DNA of 64,000 bases, from the NCBI GenBank assembly GCA_002396085.1, contig DGWI01000012.1:16853-80852 (forward strand), read 5' to 3'. A model generated the notes under the pieces. That model made no database searches. It worked only from the letters and a program-made list of their open reading frames with translations, and was not told the DNA's origin. The translations under genes and the position numbers were made by a program. Below are positions 23,423 to 32,241 of this stretch, in pieces. This DNA comes from Porphyromonadaceae bacterium UBA4262 (lineage in GTDB: Bacteria; Bacteroidota; Bacteroidia; Bacteroidales; Muribaculaceae). Positions within the stretch are counted from its first letter, which is position 1, and every line of letters begins with the position of its first letter.

Positions 23423-24745
23423 TCAGCCACCGCCATAGCGGCGGCGGTCGACCTTGCCGTTGAAAGTTCGCTCCACACGGTCTGTTAGTTCGTAGAGCTG
23501 GGGAACCTTGTAGTCTTCGAGGCAGGACAGCAGATGCCGCGCAAGCAGACGGCGCTGCAGCTCCTGCCCGGGCTGCATGACGAGCAGGAGCTTCAGAGCC
23601 CGTCCGGCGACGGGGTGCTCTACGGCTATGCAGACGCAGTCCTGAACACCGGGGAACGACAGTGCAGCCTGTTCCACCTCAACAGGGTCCACTTTATATC
23701 CTCCCACGTTGATGATGTCTCCGGCGCGACCTTGCAGGTAGAGCATACCGTCAGCATCCATCCGTCCGATGTCAGCGGTATAGAGCATACCGTCTTTCAG
23801 TATGGCCGAGGTAGCCTCAGGGTCGCCCGCATATCCAGTCATAAGCGTGTCACCGCTGCAGGCTATGAAGCCCTGCGGAGTGACGGCAACCAGCGAGTGT
23901 AGCATGGGCCTGCCGACACAGCCTGCGAGACAGCGCCCGTCGTTGAAGTTGTAGGTACATACGATGCCCGTCTCCGTGGACGCGTAGGTATTGTAGAGCC
24001 GTGTGTGGGGCAGCAGGCGACAGAGAGCTGCCATGTCGGCGGGCGATATGGCAGCGGCACCCGTCTCTATGAAGTCAATCTTGTGTTCGAGCGCGGCCAG
24101 ACGGTCGGCACCCCACAGCAGCAGCATGCGTATGCAGGCAGGCACGAGGAAAGTGGCGGTGCGGCTGGCATCAGGAAAGTCGAGAGCAGAGAAGAAGCAG
24201 TTGATGTCCTTCAGTCCGTCGACGATAACGAGCGTGGCTCCGGTCATGAACACGGTATAAGCCTTGGAGAGCGTGCCAAGATGGTTGAGCGGTCCGCTGG
24301 CGACGAAGGCCAGGTCTGAGGTATATCCTTGTCCACTGACCAGATTTTCGGCATTGGCTACCATGGCGCGATGGCTGACGATGACTCCCTTGGAGCGTCC
24401 GGTAGTACCGGTGGTGAAGAGGATGTCGGCCGTGCCGGGCGGAACGGAGCAGCTGGCCAGTCGGCTCTCTGCCGCGCTAAAGGCGGCATCAGGGATAGTG
24501 CTGCCGAGCGGAGCTGCCACAAGACCCGCACGGTGGATGGCATAATAGCTCACGAGGAAGTCGACGGTCGGCTGCGCCCTGAGGCACACCACCTGCCCTG
24601 GGCTGTAGCAATGGGCTAGGCTGTCGGCCCGCTGCAGGATGCGCTCGTGCAACTGGCCGTAGGTGCATCGCTCCTGCGGACTGACAACGGCCAGCCTCGT
24701 GGGTGACTGTGCGGCATGGTGCTCAATATATTGATAGATGGTCAC
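23423..24745 (-). CDS. AMP-dependent acyl/aryl ligase of the polyene cluster
   Basis: The 440-residue ANL-superfamily enzyme activates a carboxylic acid with ATP and loads it on CoA or an ACP. The P-loop FTTGTTGRSKGVIVSH lies near residue 110, YASTETG near 235, YTADIGRMDADG near 320 and the catalytic-Lys region FNGKVDRRR at the C-terminus. It is short for the family. By analogy to aryl polyene clusters it may activate the aromatic starter (4-hydroxybenzoate-like). The start codon is GTG at 24745, overlapping the MMPL stop as GTGA. It is the last gene of the cluster. Confidence 0.85.
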   Translation of the reverse strand: MTIYQYIEHHAAQSPTRLAVVSPQERCTYGQLHERILQRADSLAHCYSPGQVVCLRAQPTVDFLVSYYAIHRAGLVAAPLGSTIPDAAFSAAESRLASCSVPPGTADILFTTGTTGRSKGVIVSHRAMVANAENLVSGQGYTSDLAFVASGPLNHLGTLSKAYTVFMTGATLVIVDGLKDINCFFSALDFPDASRTATFLVPACIRMLLLWGADRLAALEHKIDFIETGAAAISPADMAALCRLLPHTRLYNTYASTETGIVCTYNFNDGRCLAGCVGRPMLHSLVAVTPQGFIACSGDTLMTGYAGDPEATSAILKDGMLYTADIGRMDADGMLYLQGRAGDIINVGGYKVDPVEVEQAALSFPGVQDCVCIAVEHPVAGRALKLLLVMQPGQELQRRLLARHLLSCLEDYKVPQLYELTDRVERTFNGKVDRRRYGGG

Positions 24746-27435
24746 TGGCCTTTCTCCTTCAGCTTTGTTTCAACAAGGGTGGCAATGGCATCGAGCGACA
24801 TCAGGTTGCGTGGTGTGGCATCGGTGGCGTCGAGCGTAATGCCGTAGGCGTCGGACAGTGTCATGAGGATGGTGGTAACACCCAGCGAGTCGAGCTGGCT
24901 GAACAGGAAGTCGGCATCGAAGTCGACGAGAGGCAGCGCATCCTCCAGCATGGTGCGAATCATTTCTTTCATATCTTCAGTAAATGTAATGTTATTGACG
25001 CGCCCGTCGGCCACGTGACGGGCGACGAGCAGTTTCTCTGTATCTTTCTCGACAGCCACGAACTGCAGGCCGGGCCACTCCAGTGCGAGGCAGAGGGCTG
25101 CCGCACCATAGCCGCAGTCGAGGAGCACTACTGTAGAGCCGCCGGCCAGCATACTGTGCTGCAGCATGGATCTTCGCGCGTCCTCGCTGCGGAAGCAGTG
25201 CAGCTGGCGGCGGGCCTGGCGGTAGATGTCGGCCCCACGATAGCGGTAGCAGTCGGCGACCATCGCTGCGGGGGTGTTGCCACGCCCGCAGAGCATGCTG
25301 CGTAGCGTGAGCGGAAAGCGGCGCTCGCGACCGTGGTGATAGACGAGCCAGCGGAATATCAGCGGCGGCAGCAGACAGGCCATCAGCACTACGGAGAACA
25401 TTCCGATCACGGTGACCTGAGCAAGCGAGAAGAGTGCGGGATGGCGCGCAAAAACGAGCGCTCCGATACCCGTAAACATGATGAGGGCCGACACGATGAT
25501 GCTGCGTCTATAGGAGCGGAGCATGGGGCGGCGGTATGAATACTCATACTGGCAGCCCTCGGTCATGAAGATGGTATAGTCGTCGCCCTGTCCGAAGATG
25601 AACGTAGCCAGGATGACGTTGACCACATTGAAATGCAGGCCGAAGAGTCCCATCAGTCCCAGTATCCAGACCCAGCTGACGGCCATGGGCAGGAACGACA
25701 GGAGGGCCAGCTCGATGCTACCCAGCGATAGCCACAGGAAAAGGAACACGATGCCGCCGCATGCCCAGCCAATGTAGTTGAAGTTGTCGGACAGATTGGC
25801 GACGATACTGGAGGTAAGTGACGACGGCTGTGGCTTCGGGGACGTGAAGACGATATCGCGGAAGCCGCTGAAGGCATTGTCGGCGAATCCCATACGATCT
25901 GCTGCCGCCTCAATCTGGCGGCAGAGCCGTTGTCCCTGCTCCGTGCGCCACCGATTCCACAGGCGCAGCTGCACCGCATCCGCGCCATGCTGATGGAGAG
26001 ACTGCTGCTGGTCAGAACCCTGCGCCGAAGCACCTGTCAGCAGTTCCACCGACTGCATGTCATAACGTTGCTCGTCAGTCATAAAGTTTATGTTGTGTAA
26101 GTCGGCATCAAAGGTGGTCTGCAAGCTGAACCAGCCCAGCACTGCCGTGAGCACGACGACCAGCCAGACCAGCCGCGGCCTGCTGTCGAGAGCAACGGCA
26201 CTGACGCGGTCAAGCAGGCGGGAAGCCGGCTTCAACGCAGGCCGCACCATGTGAGGCAGCCACAGCAGCACAAAGACGATAGTACCCACGAGGAGGCAGG
26301 CACTGAACAGCCCCAGGTGGCGTAATGCTACGGCATTGAGCGGCATCAATGCCAGAAACGCCCCCACGGTAGTGACGTTGCCTACCAGGAGAGGCGGCGT
26401 AATCTCGCGCAGTGCCGTGGGTAGATCGGCCGCATGAGGTAGATGGGCTATGAGATGCAGCGGGTAGTTGACGGCAATGCCCAGTATCACCGACGATATG
26501 CCGACAACTATCATCGACACTCCGCCCGGCACCAGGGCCATGCACCCCATGGCAAAGAGCCACCCCCACCCTATGCTGAGGGCAATAAGCAACAGATGGC
26601 GGACGCTGCGGAACACATACCACAAGAGCAGCAGAATAAGCACCAGTGCTATCGAAATGGATCGAACGCTGTCGGTCTGGATTTGCCGCGCATTGCCCAC
26701 CGCGACGATAGGGCCACCCGTGAGCCGCACGGACACAGAAGGAAAGCGGTGAACCACACCGTCGCACAACAGCTGCAACTGGTCGGTCAACCTGCCGTTG
26801 CACTCAGTTTCGCTGGCTCCGTACGGAGAGTCCACGAAGAGCATATGTCTAACAGACTCTGCCGACGGTAGCAGCCGCTGCAGGGCGGGAGTGAACAGCT
26901 GCAGAGGGTCGTACCACACCAGTGTTTCCATCATGCTGGCCCATGGGTCACTCATCCGCTGCATAACGGCAGTAAGCTGCCTGTCGACATAGGCCGTGTC
27001 GCGCGTCAGACTGTCTATCCGAGCATAGTCGGCATCCGTCAGCAGATACGGAATCCGGGCATACACCGCCCGCAAAGCCTCCTCCATCGCAGCAGGGTCG
27101 TCAGCAGTCATGTAGTCTATCGCATCCCCGCCAATGGCAGCACGGGTACTATTGAGACTGTCAAGCAGGTCGCAGTATAATTCCAAAGCCGACTCCCTCG
27201 CTGTATCAGGACCGTCGAAGACGACATAAATGCGGCGAGCGCCAGAGTGTTCCTGAAAGGTCTGAAAGGCTACTTGCTGCGCGCTGTCGAGCGGCAGGAA
27301 GTCGGAGATGTCTTCCTTATACGACTGCCGCGTGAGCAGCAAGCAAAGCACTGCCGTCGATACCAGGAGCGAGCCCCAGCATAATAGCCGATGAGCGCGC
27401 AGCGTATTGAAGATATGTAGTATCAGACGTGTCAT
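24742..27435 (-). CDS. MMPL-type exporter fused to Rossmann-like and ACP domains
   Basis: The 897-residue protein begins with an RND/MMPL transporter: membrane segment at about 18-35, periplasmic loop 40-260, a bundle at 265-430, a second loop, and a second bundle at about 590-710 with the MMPL motif FGQGDDYTIFMTEG. Residues about 768-821 look like a partial SAM-binding Rossmann domain (VVLLDCGYGAAALCLALEW...FVAVEKD). Residues about 822-897 form an acyl carrier domain with the phosphopantetheine Ser in QLDSLGV near residue 850. MMPL exporters of aryl polyene clusters are thought to move the lipid-linked product; the C-terminal carrier could hold the cargo. It overlaps the ligase by 4 bp. Confidence 0.85.
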   Translation of the reverse strand: MTRLILHIFNTLRAHRLLCWGSLLVSTAVLCLLLTRQSYKEDISDFLPLDSAQQVAFQTFQEHSGARRIYVVFDGPDTARESALELYCDLLDSLNSTRAAIGGDAIDYMTADDPAAMEEALRAVYARIPYLLTDADYARIDSLTRDTAYVDRQLTAVMQRMSDPWASMMETLVWYDPLQLFTPALQRLLPSAESVRHMLFVDSPYGASETECNGRLTDQLQLLCDGVVHRFPSVSVRLTGGPIVAVGNARQIQTDSVRSISIALVLILLLLWYVFRSVRHLLLIALSIGWGWLFAMGCMALVPGGVSMIVVGISSVILGIAVNYPLHLIAHLPHAADLPTALREITPPLLVGNVTTVGAFLALMPLNAVALRHLGLFSACLLVGTIVFVLLWLPHMVRPALKPASRLLDRVSAVALDSRPRLVWLVVVLTAVLGWFSLQTTFDADLHNINFMTDEQRYDMQSVELLTGASAQGSDQQQSLHQHGADAVQLRLWNRWRTEQGQRLCRQIEAAADRMGFADNAFSGFRDIVFTSPKPQPSSLTSSIVANLSDNFNYIGWACGGIVFLFLWLSLGSIELALLSFLPMAVSWVWILGLMGLFGLHFNVVNVILATFIFGQGDDYTIFMTEGCQYEYSYRRPMLRSYRRSIIVSALIMFTGIGALVFARHPALFSLAQVTVIGMFSVVLMACLLPPLIFRWLVYHHGRERRFPLTLRSMLCGRGNTPAAMVADCYRYRGADIYRQARRQLHCFRSEDARRSMLQHSMLAGGSTVVLLDCGYGAAALCLALEWPGLQFVAVEKDTEKLLVARHVADGRVNNITFTEDMKEMIRTMLEDALPLVDFDADFLFSQLDSLGVTTILMTLSDAYGITLDATDATPRNLMSLDAIATLVETKLKEKGQ

Positions 27436-27494
27436 AATCGTAATTTCAAGTATAGCCTGCAGGATTCAAAACACTTAGTATACGGTGCCACCAG

Positions 27495-28340
27495 TCATAG
27501 CGCACGTAACCACTCCAGAAACATTGACTTCCATCGACGGCACTCGGGCGAGCCCTTGCGCTCACTGGCGCCAAAACCGTGGCCCCCTGTCCTGAACTGC
27601 ACATAGCGGTGGGCAACACCACGGGCCGTTAGTGCCGAGTCGAGAAGCACGGAATTGCGGTAGTCCACCACTAGGTCATCCAGGCAGTTCACCAGAAACA
27701 CGGGAGGACAGTCGACTGGCACATGCCGCTCCAGAGACAAGCTGTCGCGCAGAGCCTGGTCGCCAGTGCGAGAGTCGCCCAGTAGTCCCCTGCGCGAACG
27801 TTTGTGTACGCACGGCTCCGTCATCGTCACCACAGGATAGACGGCACCTACAAATGCAGGGCAGTCCTCATGGTCAAACAGTTCTGCCGCCGACATGGCC
27901 AAGTGGCCACCTGCCGAGAAACCCAATAAACCCACCGACGACACGTCAATACCATACTCGCTGGCATGCGACTTGACATATCGGATGGCCTGCCGCAGGT
28001 CGTCCTGCGGATCGGGATAGCGATTGCCCCTGAACAGCAGTCGGTAATGGGTGACGAAAGCAGGCACATAAGCCGTGCGGTAACGCAGCACGAAAGCAGC
28101 AATGCCGTTGCGCTGTAGCCAGCGCGCCACCTCGTGGCCTTCCGTCTCCATATCGTGCCAGAAGTAGCTGCCACCGGGGCAGACGATGACCGCCTTGCAC
28201 ACAGATGATGGCTGCCCAGTAGCGACGTACGGAGTCAGCTCTACTCGCTTGCCATTGCCCGTCGCAGCCCAGATATCGACTTGCGCGTGCAAGGCAGTGA
28301 ACCATATGTTCAACATCAATATAAATACCAATCTACACAT
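27495..28340 (-). CDS. Exported alpha/beta hydrolase (esterase)
   Basis: A 281-residue protein with a signal peptide (RLVFILMLNIWFTALHAQ). The alpha/beta-hydrolase core shows the oxyanion segment VCPGGSYFWHD, the nucleophile elbow GFSAGG near residue 143, an acid in NCLDDLVVDY near 215, and the catalytic His in TGGHGFG near 250. This is the pattern of secreted acetyl-esterase/BD-FAE-like hydrolases. It overlaps the GT2-acyltransferase gene by 8 bp and precedes the MMPL gene, so it may trim or transfer an acyl group on the polyene lipid in the periplasm; that role is inferred only from position. Confidence 0.82.
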   Translation of the reverse strand: MCRLVFILMLNIWFTALHAQVDIWAATGNGKRVELTPYVATGQPSSVCKAVIVCPGGSYFWHDMETEGHEVARWLQRNGIAAFVLRYRTAYVPAFVTHYRLLFRGNRYPDPQDDLRQAIRYVKSHASEYGIDVSSVGLLGFSAGGHLAMSAAELFDHEDCPAFVGAVYPVVTMTEPCVHKRSRRGLLGDSRTGDQALRDSLSLERHVPVDCPPVFLVNCLDDLVVDYRNSVLLDSALTARGVAHRYVQFRTGGHGFGASERKGSPECRRWKSMFLEWLRAL

Positions 28341-29838
28341 ACTGTTCTATCTCGTTGGCTATCTGTTCATATCGGGCCTGATACCACCGCCGCATGTAGG
28401 AGGCCTGCGCCTTAGTGTCGCCCATCTGCTCAAGCTGAGCCCTGCTGACAGGAGCATCCACCTCAATATGGATAGGACCCTTGCGCAGATAGTAGCTTCG
28501 CTTGGGCAACACCTTGCCCGGACCATAGACTACCATAGGAACAATGTCGAGGCCTAACTGCTCAGCAATATGGAATGCGCCTTTGTGGAAGCGCCCGATG
28601 CTGCAGTCCTCCGAACGCGTACCCTCTGGATAGACGGCAATGCTATAACCTCTGTCCACCAGCGAGCGCAGTTTCGGCATCAGCGCATCGATACCCTCGG
28701 TTACAGGATAATACTCAGCGTTGCGAATCAGGAAGCCATAGAGAGGACTGTTCCACACCCACTCGTTGGTCAGGAACACGATATTAGGGGTGAAGATAAG
28801 CTGACAGGCCAGGTCGAGACGCGACTGGTGGTTGCAGATGATGATGGCAGGGCGAGAGAAATCGGTCTCACCGGACCGTTTGCAACTAAATGTAGTTCCA
28901 GGTATCCCGTGGCTCAGTACCACGAAGCGCATGGCGCGATAAATCAGCAAGTGCAGACGGCGTTGCTTCTCACGCGGATTCCTGCATACTCTGACACAAA
29001 GCCACGCTATTGGGGTGACAACACAGAAACTGAAAAACAACACGAACAACAGCGAATAGAGCGTCCTCCCGACAGTGTCCAGCCACCTGTACAGACGCAG
29101 CGGCAAGCCATAAACGACAGTTAAGATGCACAAAACGGTATTGAGAACACTGATGCGGGCGAAGTCCTTCGCCGGACGGAAATGACTGACGCGCTGCTCC
29201 TTCGGTGGGTAATAGACGCTGACAGGCACGTGGACGAGCTGCACACCATGCCACGAGGCGAAAACCAGCAATTCAAGCTCGGCCTCATAGCGCGCAGTGA
29301 GCAGGCTGAGCCCATAGAGTTTACGGAGCGGATAAAGCCGATAGCCGCTCTGCGTGTCTGGCAAACGGCGCCCGGTCTGCACGTAAAACCAGAAGTTGCT
29401 GAAGCGGTTGGCAAAGTCGCTCCCCTTCGAACGCTCAATGCCCTCCATCCGGCGACTCCCGATAATCAGGCTGCCAGGGTGTTGACGGTTGGCAGCAAGC
29501 AGCTGCGCAATGTCGCAAGGATAGTGCTGCCCGTCTGCATCCAGCGTAATGGCATAGGCAAAGCCCATCTGCAGGGCGCGCTGGAACCCGCGCTTCAGGG
29601 CGTGGCCCTTACCTCGGTTGACGGCATACTCCACGATGGTGATGCCCTCGATGCGGTGCAGTAACTGCGACGTATGGTCGGTGGAGCCGTCGTTCACCAC
29701 AATGACGTCGCGACACTCCTGGAGCGTTTGGACTACCACATCGGCTATTGTCCCGGCATTGTTGTAGGTGGGTATGACGACGCAGATGCCTCGCTGGCGA
29801 AGCGTCTGCCGCTGCTGCACTTTAGGATCGGCATTCAT
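28333..29838 (-). CDS. GT2 glycosyltransferase - PlsC acyltransferase fusion
   Basis: The 501-residue two-domain protein starts with a family 2 glycosyltransferase (VVIPTYNNAGTI, VVNDGSTDHT, ALTLDADGQH-like ITLDADGQHYP near residue 100), then two to three membrane segments near 225-290, then a 1-acylglycerol-phosphate acyltransferase-type domain with the catalytic NHQSRLD (HX4D) near 355 and YPEGTRSED near 420. Fused GT2-acyltransferases are typical of aryl polyene clusters, where they help anchor the polyene. The ATG at 29838 lies 12 bp after the preceding gene; in-frame ATGs at 29871 and 29901 would overlap it. Confidence 0.85.
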   Translation of the reverse strand: MNADPKVQQRQTLRQRGICVVIPTYNNAGTIADVVVQTLQECRDVIVVNDGSTDHTSQLLHRIEGITIVEYAVNRGKGHALKRGFQRALQMGFAYAITLDADGQHYPCDIAQLLAANRQHPGSLIIGSRRMEGIERSKGSDFANRFSNFWFYVQTGRRLPDTQSGYRLYPLRKLYGLSLLTARYEAELELLVFASWHGVQLVHVPVSVYYPPKEQRVSHFRPAKDFARISVLNTVLCILTVVYGLPLRLYRWLDTVGRTLYSLLFVLFFSFCVVTPIAWLCVRVCRNPREKQRRLHLLIYRAMRFVVLSHGIPGTTFSCKRSGETDFSRPAIIICNHQSRLDLACQLIFTPNIVFLTNEWVWNSPLYGFLIRNAEYYPVTEGIDALMPKLRSLVDRGYSIAVYPEGTRSEDCSIGRFHKGAFHIAEQLGLDIVPMVVYGPGKVLPKRSYYLRKGPIHIEVDAPVSRAQLEQMGDTKAQASYMRRWYQARYEQIANEIEQYV

Positions 29839-29849
29839 GGCTGCACGGA

Positions 29850-30203
29850 CTATTTGGCTATTAATATACATCCTACCACGATGAGCATTACACCCACCCA
29901 CTGCTGTACTGACACTTGCTCATGGAACAGGAGCATAGCGGCCAGCATGCCAAAGACAAAGCTCAGGCTGACCAAGGGATAGGCTGTGCTGAGGGGGTAC
30001 GTCTTCACAATATACATCCATAGCAGTGAGGCCAGGGCGAATAGGGCTCCGCTCATGGCTAAAGGCCAGTTGCTGAGCAGGCTCAGAAGGTAGTGGCGGC
30101 TGCAGGAGAAGGTGGGCATGCGGGTCAGAGCCACCTTCAAGAACACCTGGGCGGCACTGAGCAAAAGGCTCTGCAGCAGTGATATGGGTATTATCTTCCA
30201 CAT
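29850..30203 (-). CDS. Small DMT/EamA-like membrane protein
   Basis: A 117-residue protein of four membrane helices (about residues 5-24, 42-66, 70-90, 96-116) resembling one half of a drug/metabolite transporter or an SMR-type protein, with SLLWMYIVKTYPLSTAYPLVSLSFVFG in the middle. Proteins of this size work as dimers. It overlaps the upstream ketosynthase gene by 13 bp. A flippase or export role for a cluster intermediate is a guess from context. Confidence 0.8.
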   Translation of the reverse strand: MWKIIPISLLQSLLLSAAQVFLKVALTRMPTFSCSRHYLLSLLSNWPLAMSGALFALASLLWMYIVKTYPLSTAYPLVSLSFVFGMLAAMLLFHEQVSVQQWVGVMLIVVGCILIAK

Positions 30204-31954
30204 GACAGGACGATGGCTTTAGAATGTATAGAAGGTATGTCATGGCATCCCAGACGCTGCATCATCTGCCGCAGCAGGGGGGTAGTCTCGTCGTGGCAGC
30301 CCACTAGCACGGTCTTGCACTGGCCGCTCAGTAGCAGTTGGCGGGCGTCGTGCATGGCCCAGCGCAGCGAGTCGCCGTCCTGACTATAGGTGATGTTGTA
30401 GCCATGACAGCCCAGGCGGATAGCAATGGCACTGCCGATGGTGTTGTGCGTGCTCTGCATGAACAGGGTGGGCTTCAACAGCACTTCGCCCTCGTCGCGC
30501 AGTTGGTCGAGCAGTCGCTCACTGTTGTCGAGACAGCCACGGGCGGTGGCTGTGATGATGGCATCGGGACAGTCGATGCCCGCTTGTTCCAGAGCCTGGA
30601 GCGAGGTGAGCAATGCAGCCTTGATGAGGCGTCCCATGCGGCGAGCCTCCATTGGTTTGACATACTGGCGGATATCGGCCAGTTGTGCCTCATCGGCGAG
30701 TGTGACTTGCGACAATACTTTGACCTCGGCATCGGGCAACAGAGGTCGCTCGACATGGGCATGGCTGTGGCGCGAGAACACCAGCGACGAGTCATTGCCA
30801 CCGAACCCGAACGAATTGCACATCACATGATCCAATGGGCAGTGCTCTACGCCCATCGATGGGGTGATGCCATCGCACATGGGGTGTGCCCAACCGAGGT
30901 TGGCTGGCACGAAGCCGTGTTGCAGGGCGAGCAACGAGATGACCGCCTCGATGCCTCCAGCAGCGCTGGTGGCGTGGCCAGTAAAGCCCTTCGTGCTTGA
31001 AACCGGAGGCATGGCTTGACCAAAGATGCGCTTCAGTGCCATGCTCTCGCTCTGGTCGTTGTTGGGCGTGGCTGTGCCGTGAGCGTTGACATAGCCGATG
31101 TCGCAAGGTCTCAAACCCGCAGTCTCCAGTGCCTGGTTCATGGCCAGATAGGCTCCCTCGCCAGCATCTGACGAGGCAGTCTGGTGGAAGGCATCGCAGG
31201 CATTGCCATAGCCGCTGAGGTAGCCCAGAATGTGAGCCTGTCGCCTGCGGGCAGCCTCCTCGCGCTCAAGCACGACAAATGCCGCGCCCTCGCCCAGGTT
31301 CAGACCAGCCCGCTCGGCATCGAAAGGTCTGCACGGCTTGTGATCCAGAATCTGCAGCGAGTTGAAGCCGTTGAGGTGAAAGCATGTCAGAGCCTCTGAG
31401 CCACCAGCCACCACGATGTCGGCATCGCCCGCTTCAATCAACCTGGCGCCCAGGATGATGGCATTGGCTGCCGATGAGCAGGCTGTCGAGATGGTTGTGC
31501 AGTCGTGGAAGAAGCCAAAGTGCCGCGCCATCAACTCAGTGCTGGCACCACACTCGTGCTGCAACAAGTTGTCGAGATGGGTATCGCTTGACCCAAATGT
31601 GGCATAGTGGCGCTCGGTGATATCCATCCCACCCACTGTCGTACCCGAAATCAGGGTCATGTGGCACTTGGGTTCGTCACCACATGGCAGTCCGGCTTGC
31701 TGCAGAGCCTCACGCACGGCCATCATGCCCATCAAGGCAGTGCGGCTCACCTCGTGAGTGGGGTCAATGCCCAGCGAGGCCTTCATCTGCTCATTGTCCA
31801 GATGCACCTCACCCACAGGCAGCTCGTGATGCGTCGAGGGCAGGTGCCGCATGGTACCTATGCCCGTTCGGCGCTCTTGCAATGCCAGCAGCGTGTCATG
31901 AACGCCCACGCCCAGTGCCGAGATGATGCCTTGTCCTGTAATGACGATGTTCAT
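30191..31954 (-). CDS. Ketosynthase fused to chain-length-factor-like domain
   Basis: The 587-residue protein has a full FabF-type ketosynthase at residues 1-400: catalytic Cys in STACSSAAN near 157, His in NAHGTATPN near 290 and His in GFTGHATSAAGG near 325. Residues about 400-587 match the Ketoacyl-synt_2 (ketosynthase N-terminal-like) family with FMQSTHNTIGSAIA, where no Cys stands at the active-site position. This second part resembles the small chain-length-factor-like proteins encoded separately in many aryl polyene clusters. It should extend the acyl chain on an ACP. It follows the ACP gene at 31970 by 15 bp. Confidence 0.88.
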   Translation of the reverse strand: MNIVITGQGIISALGVGVHDTLLALQERRTGIGTMRHLPSTHHELPVGEVHLDNEQMKASLGIDPTHEVSRTALMGMMAVREALQQAGLPCGDEPKCHMTLISGTTVGGMDITERHYATFGSSDTHLDNLLQHECGASTELMARHFGFFHDCTTISTACSSAANAIILGARLIEAGDADIVVAGGSEALTCFHLNGFNSLQILDHKPCRPFDAERAGLNLGEGAAFVVLEREEAARRRQAHILGYLSGYGNACDAFHQTASSDAGEGAYLAMNQALETAGLRPCDIGYVNAHGTATPNNDQSESMALKRIFGQAMPPVSSTKGFTGHATSAAGGIEAVISLLALQHGFVPANLGWAHPMCDGITPSMGVEHCPLDHVMCNSFGFGGNDSSLVFSRHSHAHVERPLLPDAEVKVLSQVTLADEAQLADIRQYVKPMEARRMGRLIKAALLTSLQALEQAGIDCPDAIITATARGCLDNSERLLDQLRDEGEVLLKPTLFMQSTHNTIGSAIAIRLGCHGYNITYSQDGDSLRWAMHDARQLLLSGQCKTVLVGCHDETTPLLRQMMQRLGCHDIPSIHSKAIVLSCGR

Positions 31955-31969
31955 GTTACTCAGTGCTTG

Positions 31970-32227
31970 TTATTTAGTGCGATGCTCGTTGACGTAGGCG
32001 GCAATTGATGCCACGCTCTTGAAGATTTCCTTGCCCTCGGCTGGGTTGGCGAGCCTGATGCCATAGTTCTTCTCGAGCAGCACGATGAGTTCGAGGGCAT
32101 CGATTGAGTCCAGTCCCAGCCCTTCGCCGAACAAGGGTGCCTCGGTCTCGATGTCTTCGGGTGTCATCTCTTCCAAGTTCAGCGCGTCAATAATGCGCTG
32201 CTTCAATTCTAATACTAATTCCTCCAT
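31970..32227 (-). CDS. Acyl carrier protein
   Basis: An 85-residue carrier protein with the phosphopantetheine attachment Ser in GLGLDSIDALELIVLLEKNYGI near residue 43. It is acidic and helical as usual. It is distinct from the second free ACP at 35967-36212 (DSLD motif) and from the ACP fused to the MMPL protein, so the cluster has three carriers, perhaps separating starter loading, extension and export. Confidence 0.93.
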   Translation of the reverse strand: MEELVLELKQRIIDALNLEEMTPEDIETEAPLFGEGLGLDSIDALELIVLLEKNYGIRLANPAEGKEIFKSVASIAAYVNEHRTK

Positions 32228-32241
32228 ATTATCTTGTGTAA

